From assembly GCF_014397115.1 (NCBI RefSeq), contig NZ_CP060720.1, forward strand, positions 326,001 through 390,000: 64,000 nt of DNA, read 5' to 3'. The first letter of the stretch is position 1; the number at the start of each line of letters is the position of its first letter. The stretch comes from Vagococcus carniphilus. GTDB lineage: Bacteria > Bacillota > Bacilli > Lactobacillales > Vagococcaceae. The notes under the pieces were generated by a model that saw only the letters and a program-made list of their open reading frames with translations, was not told the origin of the DNA and made no database searches. Positions 1-8,266 of this stretch are shown piece by piece. A program made the position numbers and the translations under genes.

Positions 1-520
1 AGCTTCCTTCAATTAAAGCTTCGTAGACACGATGAATTTCTTTTTTTTCTAGCATTCGTCCTAGAATCGGAAGGATAATAGGATTTTTGGCAAAAAGAAT
101 GGCCCCACTTGTTTCTTTATCTAGTCGATGAACCACATAAGGAATTTGCCCCTTAGGTTGAAGATAAGCAGCTAAATCATTAAGTAAGGTATCTTTTTCA
201 TCTGGTTGATTGGGGTGAGTTTTTTTCCCGTAAGGTTTATTAACAATGATTAAATGCTCGTCTTCCCATAAAGGAACGATAGCTTTGGCGTTACCAAGAT
301 TAATAGTTGGAACGTCATAATCATCAGCTTCAAAAGTAAGTGTAATCAAATCTCCAGGTTGAACCGGTTGATGAAACATACCTGGTTCTCCATTTATTTG
401 AACATTTTTTCTCACTCGTAAAAAATGTCTAACTTTTCTAGGAATAAGCCATTCATTTTCTAACAATTCTTTAAGATTCTGAGCATTTAGCTCTTCTGGT
501 AGCACAAATTTAAATTCCAT
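1..520 (-). CDS. RluA-family RNA pseudouridine synthase (C-terminus beyond window)
   Basis: Isomerises specific uridines in RNA to pseudouridine in the cytoplasm. The visible 173 codons start at ATG 518-520 behind a good AGGAGTG ribosome binding site. They show the family's early beta-strand region ending in 'LIIVNKPYGKKTHP', then 'YVVHRLDKETSG' at about residue 130, whose Asp is the catalytic residue of this fold. The rest lies left of base 1. It is divergent from the penicillin-binding protein gene, with 184 bases between. I cannot tell which subfamily (RluA, RluC or RluD type) it is, so the RNA target is unknown. The family call is secure. Confidence 0.9.
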   Translation of the reverse strand, partial: MEFKFVLPEELNAQNLKELLENEWLIPRKVRHFLRVRKNVQINGEPGMFHQPVQPGDLITLTFEADDYDVPTINLGNAKAIVPLWEDEHLIIVNKPYGKKTHPNQPDEKDTLLNDLAAYLQPKGQIPYVVHRLDKETSGAILFAKNPIILPILGRMLEKKEIHRVYEALIEGS

Positions 521-609
521 GATACACTCCTGTGTGACTTATTGGTAAAAATTTATAATTTTTTTAAAATTGTAACATACTTTATTAACAACTTCATGTT
601 AAGCTAATT

Positions 610-630
610 GGGCTTATATAAGATAAGCCC
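610..630. promoter_or_regulatory. Perfect 8-bp palindrome between divergent genes
   Basis: GGGCTTAT (610-617) and ATAAGCCC (623-630) form a perfect inverted repeat with a 5-base spacer. It lies midway between the divergent pseudouridine synthase and PBP genes. No T-run follows on either strand, so it is not a normal terminator. Its symmetry and position fit a regulator binding site, but no regulator is assigned. Confidence 0.35.
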
Positions 631-704
631 TTAGTCGCATCCTTTTGAAATAAGGCTATGTTAAAATGAATATAATAAAAAGACAAGATTAAGAGGAGTT
701 ATAC

Positions 705-2840
705 ATGGAACAGATAAAAAAAATTTGGGAGATTATTAAAACTTACGCGTCGAAGTTTTGGACGTGGTTTGGTCCATACTGGAGCCGCTTTAGAGCGTGG
801 CGAAAACGAGTATGGAAAAAATACCATATTAATAAAATAATTATCCTTGTGATGATGAGTGTTGTTTTAGTTACTAGTATCTATTTATTTTATTTAGCTA
901 AAAACACCAATGTTTCGAGCTTACAGTCAGGTTTGCAACAAGTAACAACGATCTACGATAAAGATGGTGATGAAGCAGGAACATTAGCTCAGTACGGTTC
1001 TAAAGGAAGCTTTGTAAAAATTGATGAAATTTCTCCATTTGTTAAAGATGCTGTTATTTCAACAGAGGACAGAGGCTTTTATGAACATAAAGGTTATAGT
1101 ATTAAAGGGATTGCTAGAGCAGCTGTGAGAAAAGTTGTTAGAAGAAATAACAGTGGTGGTGGTGGTAGTACAATCACCCAACAGTTAGCAAAAAATGCTT
1201 TTTTAAGTCAAGAACAAACAATGACCAGAAAAGCTAAAGAGCTCTTTTTAGCTATTGAAATCGAAAAAGAATACACAAAAGATGAAATTTTAGAAATGTA
1301 TTTGAATAAATCTTATTTTGGTAATGGGGTTTGGGGAATACAAGATGCGTCTAAAAAATATTTTGGTAAAGACGCAAAAGATGTCACAATTGATGAAGCA
1401 GCCGTGCTTGCTGGTATGCTTAAGGGACCAAGTATTTATAATCCAATAGATAGTATGGAAAATGCAATTGCTAGAAGGGATACGGTTCTTTCCGTTATGG
1501 TGGATAATGGCAAATTAGATAAGGCTGAAGCAGATAATTTAATGAAACAACCTCTGCATATTTCAGATTCTTATGTTCCACAACATGATACGTATAAATA
1601 TCCTTACTACTTTGACTCTGTTATTGCAGAAGCGATTGATAAAACAAAGTTAAAAGATGAAGAAATTTCAAATGGTGGATATAAAATTTTTACAACATTA
1701 GATCAACAATATCAAATTGGGATGGATGAAACATTTGCGAATGATAGTTTATTCCCATCAGCTGCTTCAGATGGCGCTATTGTTGAAGGAGCTACAATTG
1801 CCCTTAACCCTAAAACAGGAGGAATTATGGGAGTTATTGGAGGACGTGGTGAGTATACCTATCGTGGCTTTAACAGAGCAACTGATTCAATGTTATCACC
1901 AGGCTCTACTTTAAAACCAATTTCTGTTTACACACCAGCTCTTGAAGCAGGCTATAAACCAGATGATGTTTTAAAAGATGAAGCACTTAGTTATTATGAT
2001 GTTCAAAACTATTCCAGAACTTACGCTGGAGAGGCGACTATGACTCAATCATTGATTCAAAGCTTAAACGCCCCAGCTGTTTGGTTATTGAATGAAATTG
2101 GTATCGATCAAGGATTTAAAAAGACTGAACAATTTGGTATTAAATTAGATGAAAAGGACCGTTATCATGGGTTAGCTTTAGGTGGTTTAACAAAAGGAAC
2201 GACACCACTTAATATGGCTAGTGCTTATAGTGTGTTTGCTAATCAAGGAAACAAAGTCGAACCTCATTTTATTTCTAAGATTGAGGATGCTAATGGTGTT
2301 ATTATTTATGAGAATGAAAAACCAAAATCTAAACGTGTGACAACTCCAGAAGTAGCTGATGAAATGACAAGCATGCTACAAGGCGTATTCAGCTCAGGAA
2401 CTGGTATGGAAGCAAAACCTGCTGGCTACACGATAGCTGGTAAAACAGGAACAACCGAAAATATTAATGCTGATGGTATGTCAAAAGACCAGTGGATTAT
2501 TGGTTATACACCTGATGTAGTTGTCTCAACATGGATTGGTTTTGATAAAAGTGGGAAAGATCACTATTTAACAGGAAGTAGTGGTAGTAACTTATCCAAT
2601 ATCTTTAGAGATGAAACGCAACGTATTTTAGCAGCATCACCTAATACACCGTTTTCTGTGGGAGATGTGACCCAAGGTGAATCAGAAGAAGAAAATTCTA
2701 AAACAGACATAAAAGATTCGATTAATGACATTGGAGATAAGATGAAAGATGGCGCTAACACGCTTGGCGATGGCATTAAAAAAGGTGTCGATAAAGCTGG
2801 ACAAATTTGGGATAGTATTTGGAATAAAGTTGCTCAGTAA
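705..2840 (+). CDS. Class A penicillin-binding protein, PBP2A-like
   Basis: Bifunctional cell-wall enzyme: polymerises lipid II into glycan strands and cross-links the peptides outside the membrane. The 711-residue protein has a basic cytoplasmic N-terminus, one membrane segment at about 45-66, a GT51 transglycosylase domain with the catalytic-Glu motif 'EDRGFYEHKGYS' near residue 121, and a transpeptidase domain with SxxK in 'SPGSTLKP' (Ser 401), a 'SLN' motif and 'KTGTT' near 580. A Gly/Ser linker (GGGGST) lies in the glycosyltransferase domain. The tail is short and charged, without PASTA or fibronectin modules. ATG 705 follows AAGAGGAGTT. The following YlbF-yhaO-yhaN-yhaM order matches what I recall next to enterococcal pbp2A, which supports PBP2A over PBP1A; that subtype is inference. 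Confidence 0.93.
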   Translation: MEQIKKIWEIIKTYASKFWTWFGPYWSRFRAWRKRVWKKYHINKIIILVMMSVVLVTSIYLFYLAKNTNVSSLQSGLQQVTTIYDKDGDEAGTLAQYGSKGSFVKIDEISPFVKDAVISTEDRGFYEHKGYSIKGIARAAVRKVVRRNNSGGGGSTITQQLAKNAFLSQEQTMTRKAKELFLAIEIEKEYTKDEILEMYLNKSYFGNGVWGIQDASKKYFGKDAKDVTIDEAAVLAGMLKGPSIYNPIDSMENAIARRDTVLSVMVDNGKLDKAEADNLMKQPLHISDSYVPQHDTYKYPYYFDSVIAEAIDKTKLKDEEISNGGYKIFTTLDQQYQIGMDETFANDSLFPSAASDGAIVEGATIALNPKTGGIMGVIGGRGEYTYRGFNRATDSMLSPGSTLKPISVYTPALEAGYKPDDVLKDEALSYYDVQNYSRTYAGEATMTQSLIQSLNAPAVWLLNEIGIDQGFKKTEQFGIKLDEKDRYHGLALGGLTKGTTPLNMASAYSVFANQGNKVEPHFISKIEDANGVIIYENEKPKSKRVTTPEVADEMTSMLQGVFSSGTGMEAKPAGYTIAGKTGTTENINADGMSKDQWIIGYTPDVVVSTWIGFDKSGKDHYLTGSSGSNLSNIFRDETQRILAASPNTPFSVGDVTQGESEEENSKTDIKDSINDIGDKMKDGANTLGDGIKKGVDKAGQIWDSIWNKVAQ

Positions 2841-2907
2841 TTGATAGGTTTTTATCTTTAAAGATGTTACAATGATAAAGGATATAAAAAGTAAAGGAGC
2901 TATTTTT

Positions 2908-3258
2908 ATGACAGCTAATATTTATGATAGTGCTAATCAAATCGAACGCGAAATTCGCCAAATGGATGAATTCAAAGCTTTACAAGCAGCCTTTGAGGCA
3001 ATGAAAGCAGAAGAAGAATCATTTAACTTATTCAGAGATTTCCAAGAACTTCAAATGGAACTACAACAAAAACAAATGCAAGGGCTAGAGTTTTCTGAAG
3101 AAGACGCAACAAAAGCTCAAGAGATGGCAGCAAAAGTACAAGAAACTGCTGTTATTCAAGATTTAATGCAAAAAGAACAAGCGTTTAGTATGATTGTTAA
3201 CGATTTAAATCGTATCATCATGAAACCTGTTCAAGAATTATATCAAATGGGTGAATAA
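2908..3258 (+). CDS. YlbF/YmcA (YheA-type) family protein
   Basis: Small all-helical, glutamine- and glutamate-rich cytoplasmic protein of 116 residues. The pattern '[25 protein letters not shown]' style helices and the lack of transmembrane segments fit the YlbF/YmcA/YheA family. In Bacillus, YlbF and YmcA work with YaaT in RNA maturation by RNase Y; YheA itself has no firm function. ATG 2908 is chosen because AAAGGAGC lies 7 bases upstream; an in-frame ATG at 2872 has no ribosome binding site and adds residues outside the family pattern. It sits just upstream of yhaO-yhaN-yhaM, as its homologue does in other Firmicutes, and is closed off by a terminator. Confidence 0.8.
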   Translation: MTANIYDSANQIEREIRQMDEFKALQAAFEAMKAEEESFNLFRDFQELQMELQQKQMQGLEFSEEDATKAQEMAAKVQETAVIQDLMQKEQAFSMIVNDLNRIIMKPVQELYQMGE

Positions 3259-3303
3259 TAACAGGGGAGGTTAAGTAAAAACTTGACTTCCCTATTATTT
3301 TTT
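3257..3303 (+). terminator. Rho-independent terminator after the YlbF-family gene
   Basis: A stem of CAGGGGAGG-TTAAGT pairing with ACTTGACTTCCCT around an AAAA loop is followed by TATTATTTTTTT. It starts at the stop codon of the preceding gene and separates it from yhaO. Confidence 0.8.
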
Positions 3304-3354
3304 TATAGAAAAAACGACTATAAATAGGTATGATGTAAGGAAGGAGTGATTAAG

Positions 3355-4563
3355 ATGAGATTTATTCATACAGCTGATTTACATATAGACCAACCTTTTT
3401 CTGGTGTTAACTCAGAACAGACGTATATTCAAGATTTATTGAAGTCATCGAATCAACAAGTTTTAGCTAATATTGTGGATCGATGTATTGAGAAAAAGGT
3501 CGATTTCTTATTAATAGTAGGGGATACTTTTCATCAAGTTCAATCATCTATTCATACACAAAAATTAATGATGGAACAATTTAAACGATTAGAAGATGAG
3601 GATATCAAAGTTGTCCTATCTTTTGGTAACCATGATTATTATCAAGCGCATCGTTATTGGTTTGAATGGCCTGATAATGTCATCTTGTTTAAAAAAGAAG
3701 AGGTCCAAACTAAAACAATTCAATTAAGAAATGGCGAATCAGTTGCCATTAGTGGATTCTCTTATGAAAATAGATGGATTGAAAAATCAATGGTTAGTGA
3801 GTTTCCTAGTAGAAATCAAGAAACGACGTACCATATTGGGTTTTATCATGGTGATCAAACATCAAATTATGCACCATTTACTTGGTCTGAATTACCATCA
3901 AGCTATGATTATTGGGCATTAGGTCACATTCATAAAGCAGAAGTGTTAACAGATAATCCCTTAACAGCTTATTCTGGTACGCCTCAGGGACATACGAAAA
4001 AAGAAGACCAAGCTAAAGGTGTTTTATTAGTTGATATTAATAGTGGTGGCAGTGATTATGGTTGGCTAGATGTTGCTAATATCAAATGGCATAAAAGTGA
4101 AATTGAAATAGATGAAGCTCTAGAGAAAAAAGAACTCTTACTTGTTTTAGAAGAAAAAATTAATGATTCTAAATACACTCATCCGTTAAATATTGTGGAT
4201 GTTAATGTCACAACAACAGCTGAAAATGCAAGAGACTTATTAAATGAAAAAGAAGAGATTTTACTATTCTTACAAGAAACCATTCTTAAAAAATCAAACC
4301 ATAAAATCTTATTAAAAGATATTGCATTGCGTCAAAGTACATCTGATAAATTAATTATGGGATTTGAAACAACATTGATTGATGATTTAGGTAGAAAATA
4401 TAAGAACAAAGATAATTTTAAAAAGACAGTTAATGACTTGTTACAACAACCAGCAATTGCTAAGTATTTATCTTGGGAGGAAGAAGATATAACTGAGCGT
4501 GTGGATGAAAGTAGTCAATTAATTAAAGATAAAATGATTTTTAAAAATGAGGTAGGCCAATGA
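3355..4563 (+). CDS. yhaO: YhaO, SbcD-like metallophosphoesterase / DNA nuclease subunit
   Basis: Probable nuclease subunit of a YhaO-YhaN complex resembling SbcCD or Mre11-Rad50, acting on DNA ends. The calcineurin-like metal ligands are all visible: 'HTADLHID' near residue 6, 'VGDTFH' near 58, 'GNHDYY' near 93, 'YHGDQ' near 163 and 'LGHIHK' near 190. The length of 402 residues is normal. ATG 3355 is chosen over the GTG at 3346 because that GTG is part of the GGAAGGAGTG ribosome binding site. The last 4 bases overlap the start of yhaN, so the two are translationally coupled. The biological substrate of this pair is less certain than for SbcCD. Confidence 0.92.
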   Translation: MRFIHTADLHIDQPFSGVNSEQTYIQDLLKSSNQQVLANIVDRCIEKKVDFLLIVGDTFHQVQSSIHTQKLMMEQFKRLEDEDIKVVLSFGNHDYYQAHRYWFEWPDNVILFKKEEVQTKTIQLRNGESVAISGFSYENRWIEKSMVSEFPSRNQETTYHIGFYHGDQTSNYAPFTWSELPSSYDYWALGHIHKAEVLTDNPLTAYSGTPQGHTKKEDQAKGVLLVDINSGGSDYGWLDVANIKWHKSEIEIDEALEKKELLLVLEEKINDSKYTHPLNIVDVNVTTTAENARDLLNEKEEILLFLQETILKKSNHKILLKDIALRQSTSDKLIMGFETTLIDDLGRKYKNKDNFKKTVNDLLQQPAIAKYLSWEEEDITERVDESSQLIKDKMIFKNEVGQ

Positions 4564-7313
4564 AACTACTACAATTAAAAATAGATGGATTCGGTAAATT
4601 TAACAATCAAGTATTTAATATCGAATCGCAGAATCAACTGATTTTTGGTGAAAATGAAGCAGGTAAGTCAACGATTTATCAATTTATAAGAACCATTTTA
4701 TTTGGTTTTCCTAAAAAAAGAGAAATGATTCGGGATTTTACACCAGTCAATGGTGCTGTGTATGGTGGAAAAGTTATTTTTGAAGATTCATTACATGGAA
4801 AAGTAACTGTTGAGCGCTACAAGGAAAGAAATAAAGGTCAAGCATCTGTTTTACTAGAAAATGGTCAGATAGGAAATGATTTGTTACTTGAAAAAATATT
4901 ATCTCCTCTAACAAAAGAAACTTTTGATCAAATCTTTAGTTTTCAGCAAGAGCAATTAACTGAATTAAATCAGTTAAATGAAGTGAAATTACAACATTTA
5001 CTTTTAACGGTTGGTCTAACTGGTAGCGAAAGACTAACGAAGATGAACGACAATTTCTTAAAAGAACGTCAAAAATTATTTAAACCAAGCGGTCGAATTC
5101 CTGAAATTAATCAGCGCCTTCGTCAATTGAAAAAATTAGAACAACAAATTGAATTAGTTGAATCTCAAGAGGCTACTTATCAAGTGAAGCAAAAGAGAAT
5201 GTTAGAATTAACAGAATCTATTGCAGAAGTAGAAAAAGAGAAAAACTATCAATTTGAATTGGAAAAGACGATTTTAGAGCAACAAAAAAGATTTCCAATG
5301 TATGTTGAGTGGGAATCACTAACGAAAGAAACAAAAGGTGAAAGTGAAGCCTCTACTCAAAAAATAGAAGCAGTCCAAAAAGCTCTAAACAATCACCGAT
5401 TTTTATTAGATAAAGAAAAAGAGTTGTTAGAAAATCAAAGTGGACAATTAGGTGTTGAGTCTCCTGCCTATCAGTTTTATTTAGAAAATCAAAGTATTTT
5501 TGATGATTTACTAGAGGACCAATTAGCAGTAGAGTCAATGACTGAACGACGTCAATTATTGGAAGAGCAATTAAAAGAGTATCGTCAAAGTAAAGAAACT
5601 CTTTATAAAAAATATCGCTTGTCTGAAGATAAAATTAATATTGAATTAACACCTGATGTAGAAGAAGAAATGGTGTCTTTAGCTAAAGAAGAAGAAGAAT
5701 TAGTTCGAGAAAAAGTGGTACTTTCAAACGAAAAAAGTCGTCTACTTATTCGCCGAAAAGACATGGATACAGCATTAACAACAGCTGAAAATCAATTGAT
5801 GGTTGTTCCTAGTGATGAAGCAGAGCCAGTGAAGAAAAAAGGTTTAGATCCTTTATCTAAAAAATTATTTTCAGGTTTATCGATTGCTGTAGCGTTATTA
5901 ATTTCTTCCTTAGCAATTGTTTTAGATCAGACTTGGATATATGTTCCTGTTATTATTTTAATTTTATTAGGTCTTTATGGTTTTGTTTCTGTTAAGAAAA
6001 ATCAACCAGTAAAAGAAGAGGAAGTTGCTGTTTCTAAAGAAGATTATTTACTTCAATTAACTGCTTCAGATGAAGTAGAACATTTGCTTCATGAACTAGA
6101 AGCACAACTTACTGAAATTGAATCTAAATTAGAAACCCTTCAAATTCGCAAACAAGAATGGGCAGACCAATATGGTTTTTCAATGAAAGAAACGATGACG
6201 CTATGGTTATCTAGAATTCCAATTTATACGCAACTTCAAGATATTCAGGAAAAAGAAGTTGAGATGAAGCAGAATTTAGCAGAAGCTGATAAAGTATTGA
6301 CGTCATATGCGGAGTTACTAGCTTTTTCCAAGCAATGGATTTCAATTGAAAATAAATCAACTAAAGAAATTTACCAAGAGATGAAAAAATTTGTTGATGA
6401 ACAACAAAAATATTTAAAAGACAAAGCCTTATCAAGTAGTAATGAACAGAACTTCCAAGGGCAGCTTCATAGTATAAGAAAACAAGTAACCAAATGTGTT
6501 GAAGAAGTTTTATCATTAATTGACAGTGCAACTGTTACGACTATTGAAGAAGCAGCTATCTGGTTGAAAAAACAAGATCTATCTAAGCAAAGTCAGAATA
6601 GAATTGATGAATTAGAACTTTCATTAGGTGACTACTTTGATTTGACGAAACACTATAAATTAGTTGAAATTAACCACCATTTGATTAGTGTTAAAAATAA
6701 AGAAGATGAATGTACAGAAAAAATCAATGGTTATCAGAATGAATTCCAAGAATTAAAATATGAGTTATCTCAAATGGAAAAAAATGGCTCTTTAGATATG
6801 TTGTATCAAGAAAGAGAAAATAAATTAACCATTATTAAAGAGTTATCTGATCAATGGATTTCATACAAGGTAGCTGAAGAGTTGACCCAAGACGTGTTCC
6901 AATATCTATCTGATCAACAATTACCAGCGCTTTTAGCAACAGTAACGACTTACTTTAAGATTTTAACAGAAGGAAATTATTTCAAAGTATTTGTTAAAAA
7001 TGGTCAGTTGTTTGTTAGAGATAAAGAGCAAAAGGTTTGGCCAATTATTCAATTATCAACGGGAGCTAAAGATCAACTTTATACAGCTTTTAGATTAGCC
7101 TTCGTTCATCTTCATACTGAAGATTATGAAGCACCAGTTATTATAGACGATGGTTGGCTACATTTTGATGCTAAACGAAAACTAACTCTGTTTAAATTAT
7201 TAGATGGTTTTAGTCAACAAACTCAGGTGATTTGCTTATCATCTGATCAGGCGGTTAGGTCTTATTTTGAAACACATGATTTAGGAATTGTGACAATCGG
7301 AAGGGATGTATAG
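4560..7313 (+). CDS. yhaN: YhaN, Rad50/SbcC-like ATPase with central membrane hairpin
   Basis: Large coiled-coil ATPase partner of YhaO, 917 residues. The N-terminus has an AAA_23-type P-loop 'GENEAGKST' near 31-39, then long heptad-like helices at about 170-420 and 500-790. The C-terminus carries 'LSTGAKDQLY' (signature-like) and 'VIIDDGWLHFD' (Walker B, about 860). In the middle, residues about 435-480 form two strongly hydrophobic segments, so the coiled-coil apex is probably membrane-anchored. SbcC has a zinc hook at that point; no CxxC hook is seen here. The start overlaps yhaO by 4 bases (ATGA). The next gene starts one base after its stop. The ATPase family is secure; the membrane location is inferred from hydrophobicity. 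Confidence 0.9.
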   Translation: MKLLQLKIDGFGKFNNQVFNIESQNQLIFGENEAGKSTIYQFIRTILFGFPKKREMIRDFTPVNGAVYGGKVIFEDSLHGKVTVERYKERNKGQASVLLENGQIGNDLLLEKILSPLTKETFDQIFSFQQEQLTELNQLNEVKLQHLLLTVGLTGSERLTKMNDNFLKERQKLFKPSGRIPEINQRLRQLKKLEQQIELVESQEATYQVKQKRMLELTESIAEVEKEKNYQFELEKTILEQQKRFPMYVEWESLTKETKGESEASTQKIEAVQKALNNHRFLLDKEKELLENQSGQLGVESPAYQFYLENQSIFDDLLEDQLAVESMTERRQLLEEQLKEYRQSKETLYKKYRLSEDKINIELTPDVEEEMVSLAKEEEELVREKVVLSNEKSRLLIRRKDMDTALTTAENQLMVVPSDEAEPVKKKGLDPLSKKLFSGLSIAVALLISSLAIVLDQTWIYVPVIILILLGLYGFVSVKKNQPVKEEEVAVSKEDYLLQLTASDEVEHLLHELEAQLTEIESKLETLQIRKQEWADQYGFSMKETMTLWLSRIPIYTQLQDIQEKEVEMKQNLAEADKVLTSYAELLAFSKQWISIENKSTKEIYQEMKKFVDEQQKYLKDKALSSSNEQNFQGQLHSIRKQVTKCVEEVLSLIDSATVTTIEEAAIWLKKQDLSKQSQNRIDELELSLGDYFDLTKHYKLVEINHHLISVKNKEDECTEKINGYQNEFQELKYELSQMEKNGSLDMLYQERENKLTIIKELSDQWISYKVAEELTQDVFQYLSDQQLPALLATVTTYFKILTEGNYFKVFVKNGQLFVRDKEQKVWPIIQLSTGAKDQLYTAFRLAFVHLHTEDYEAPVIIDDGWLHFDAKRKLTLFKLLDGFSQQTQVICLSSDQAVRSYFETHDLGIVTIGRDV

Positions 7314-7314
7314 T

Positions 7315-8256
7315 GTGAAAAAACTAAGAGAATTAGCTGTAGATGAAACATTTGAACTATTTGCCTTATTAAAAATGGCAGATGTCAGAGTTGCTAGAAA
7401 TGGTAAAAAATTTATTGCTTTTACTTTTCAAGATACATCTGGCACAATTGATGGTAAGTATTGGGGAGCTTCTGAGGAAGAAATCGAAAAATTTGTTGCT
7501 GGTAAAGTAGTGCTTTTAGGTGGTAAAAGAGAAACTTATCAAAACATGCCTCAAATTAAGATTCTTAATCTTCGTCTAGCACAAGTGGGAGAACCAGAAG
7601 ATCCAGCTCTTTATATGGAAAAACCACCCGTTCAAATTGATGAATTGAAAGAAACATTTAATAAATACTTATTTGAAATTACGAATGCTAAGTGGCATCG
7701 AATTGTACGTCACATTTTAGGGAAATATCAAAAAGAATTTTTTGATTTTCCAGCAGCTAAAAGAAACCATCACGCCTTTGTAGGTGGTTTAGCGTACCAT
7801 ACGATTACCATGTTAGAGTTAGCAAAAGGGGTTTGCAGCCAATATCCTGAGCTGAATCCATCCTTACTTTATGCCGGTGTTATTCTTCATGACATCGGAA
7901 AAGTAAAAGAATTATCAGGTCCAGTTGGTACAGAGTATACATTAGCCGGAAACTTATTAGGACACATTGTTATGGTAGATGAAGAAATTACCAAGGCTTG
8001 TGTGGAACTTAATATTTCTGAAACCGATGAAGAAATCCTTGTTCTAAAACATGTGGTATTAGCTCATCATGGTTTACTAGAATATGGTTCTCCTGTTAGA
8101 CCTAAAATTATGGAAGCAGAAATCTTACATCATTTAGATAATCTAGATGCTTCAATGCAAATGATGTTAGGTGCGCTTAAACAAGTTGAACCAGGCGAAT
8201 ACACAGATCGTATTTTCGGTTTAGATAATCGTAACTTTTATTTGCCAAAAATTTAG
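7315..8256 (+). CDS. yhaM: YhaM 3'-5' exoribonuclease
   Basis: Degrades short RNA from the 3' end in the cytoplasm. The 313-residue protein has an N-terminal OB-fold nucleic-acid-binding region (about 15-95, 'FIAFTFQDTSGTIDGKYWG') followed by an HD domain with 'HHAFVGGLAYHT' near 155 and 'LHDIGK' near 195, then 'LAHHG' near 263. GTG 7315 is chosen because GGAAGGG lies 9 bases upstream; the in-frame ATG at 7306 directly abuts that site and leaves no spacing. It is the third gene of the yhaO-yhaN-yhaM operon. An insertion sequence begins 12 bases after its stop, so the native downstream terminator appears to have been displaced. Confidence 0.92.
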   Translation: MKKLRELAVDETFELFALLKMADVRVARNGKKFIAFTFQDTSGTIDGKYWGASEEEIEKFVAGKVVLLGGKRETYQNMPQIKILNLRLAQVGEPEDPALYMEKPPVQIDELKETFNKYLFEITNAKWHRIVRHILGKYQKEFFDFPAAKRNHHAFVGGLAYHTITMLELAKGVCSQYPELNPSLLYAGVILHDIGKVKELSGPVGTEYTLAGNLLGHIVMVDEEITKACVELNISETDEEILVLKHVVLAHHGLLEYGSPVRPKIMEAEILHHLDNLDASMQMMLGALKQVEPGEYTDRIFGLDNRNFYLPKI

Positions 8257-8266
8257 TTGAAATACA

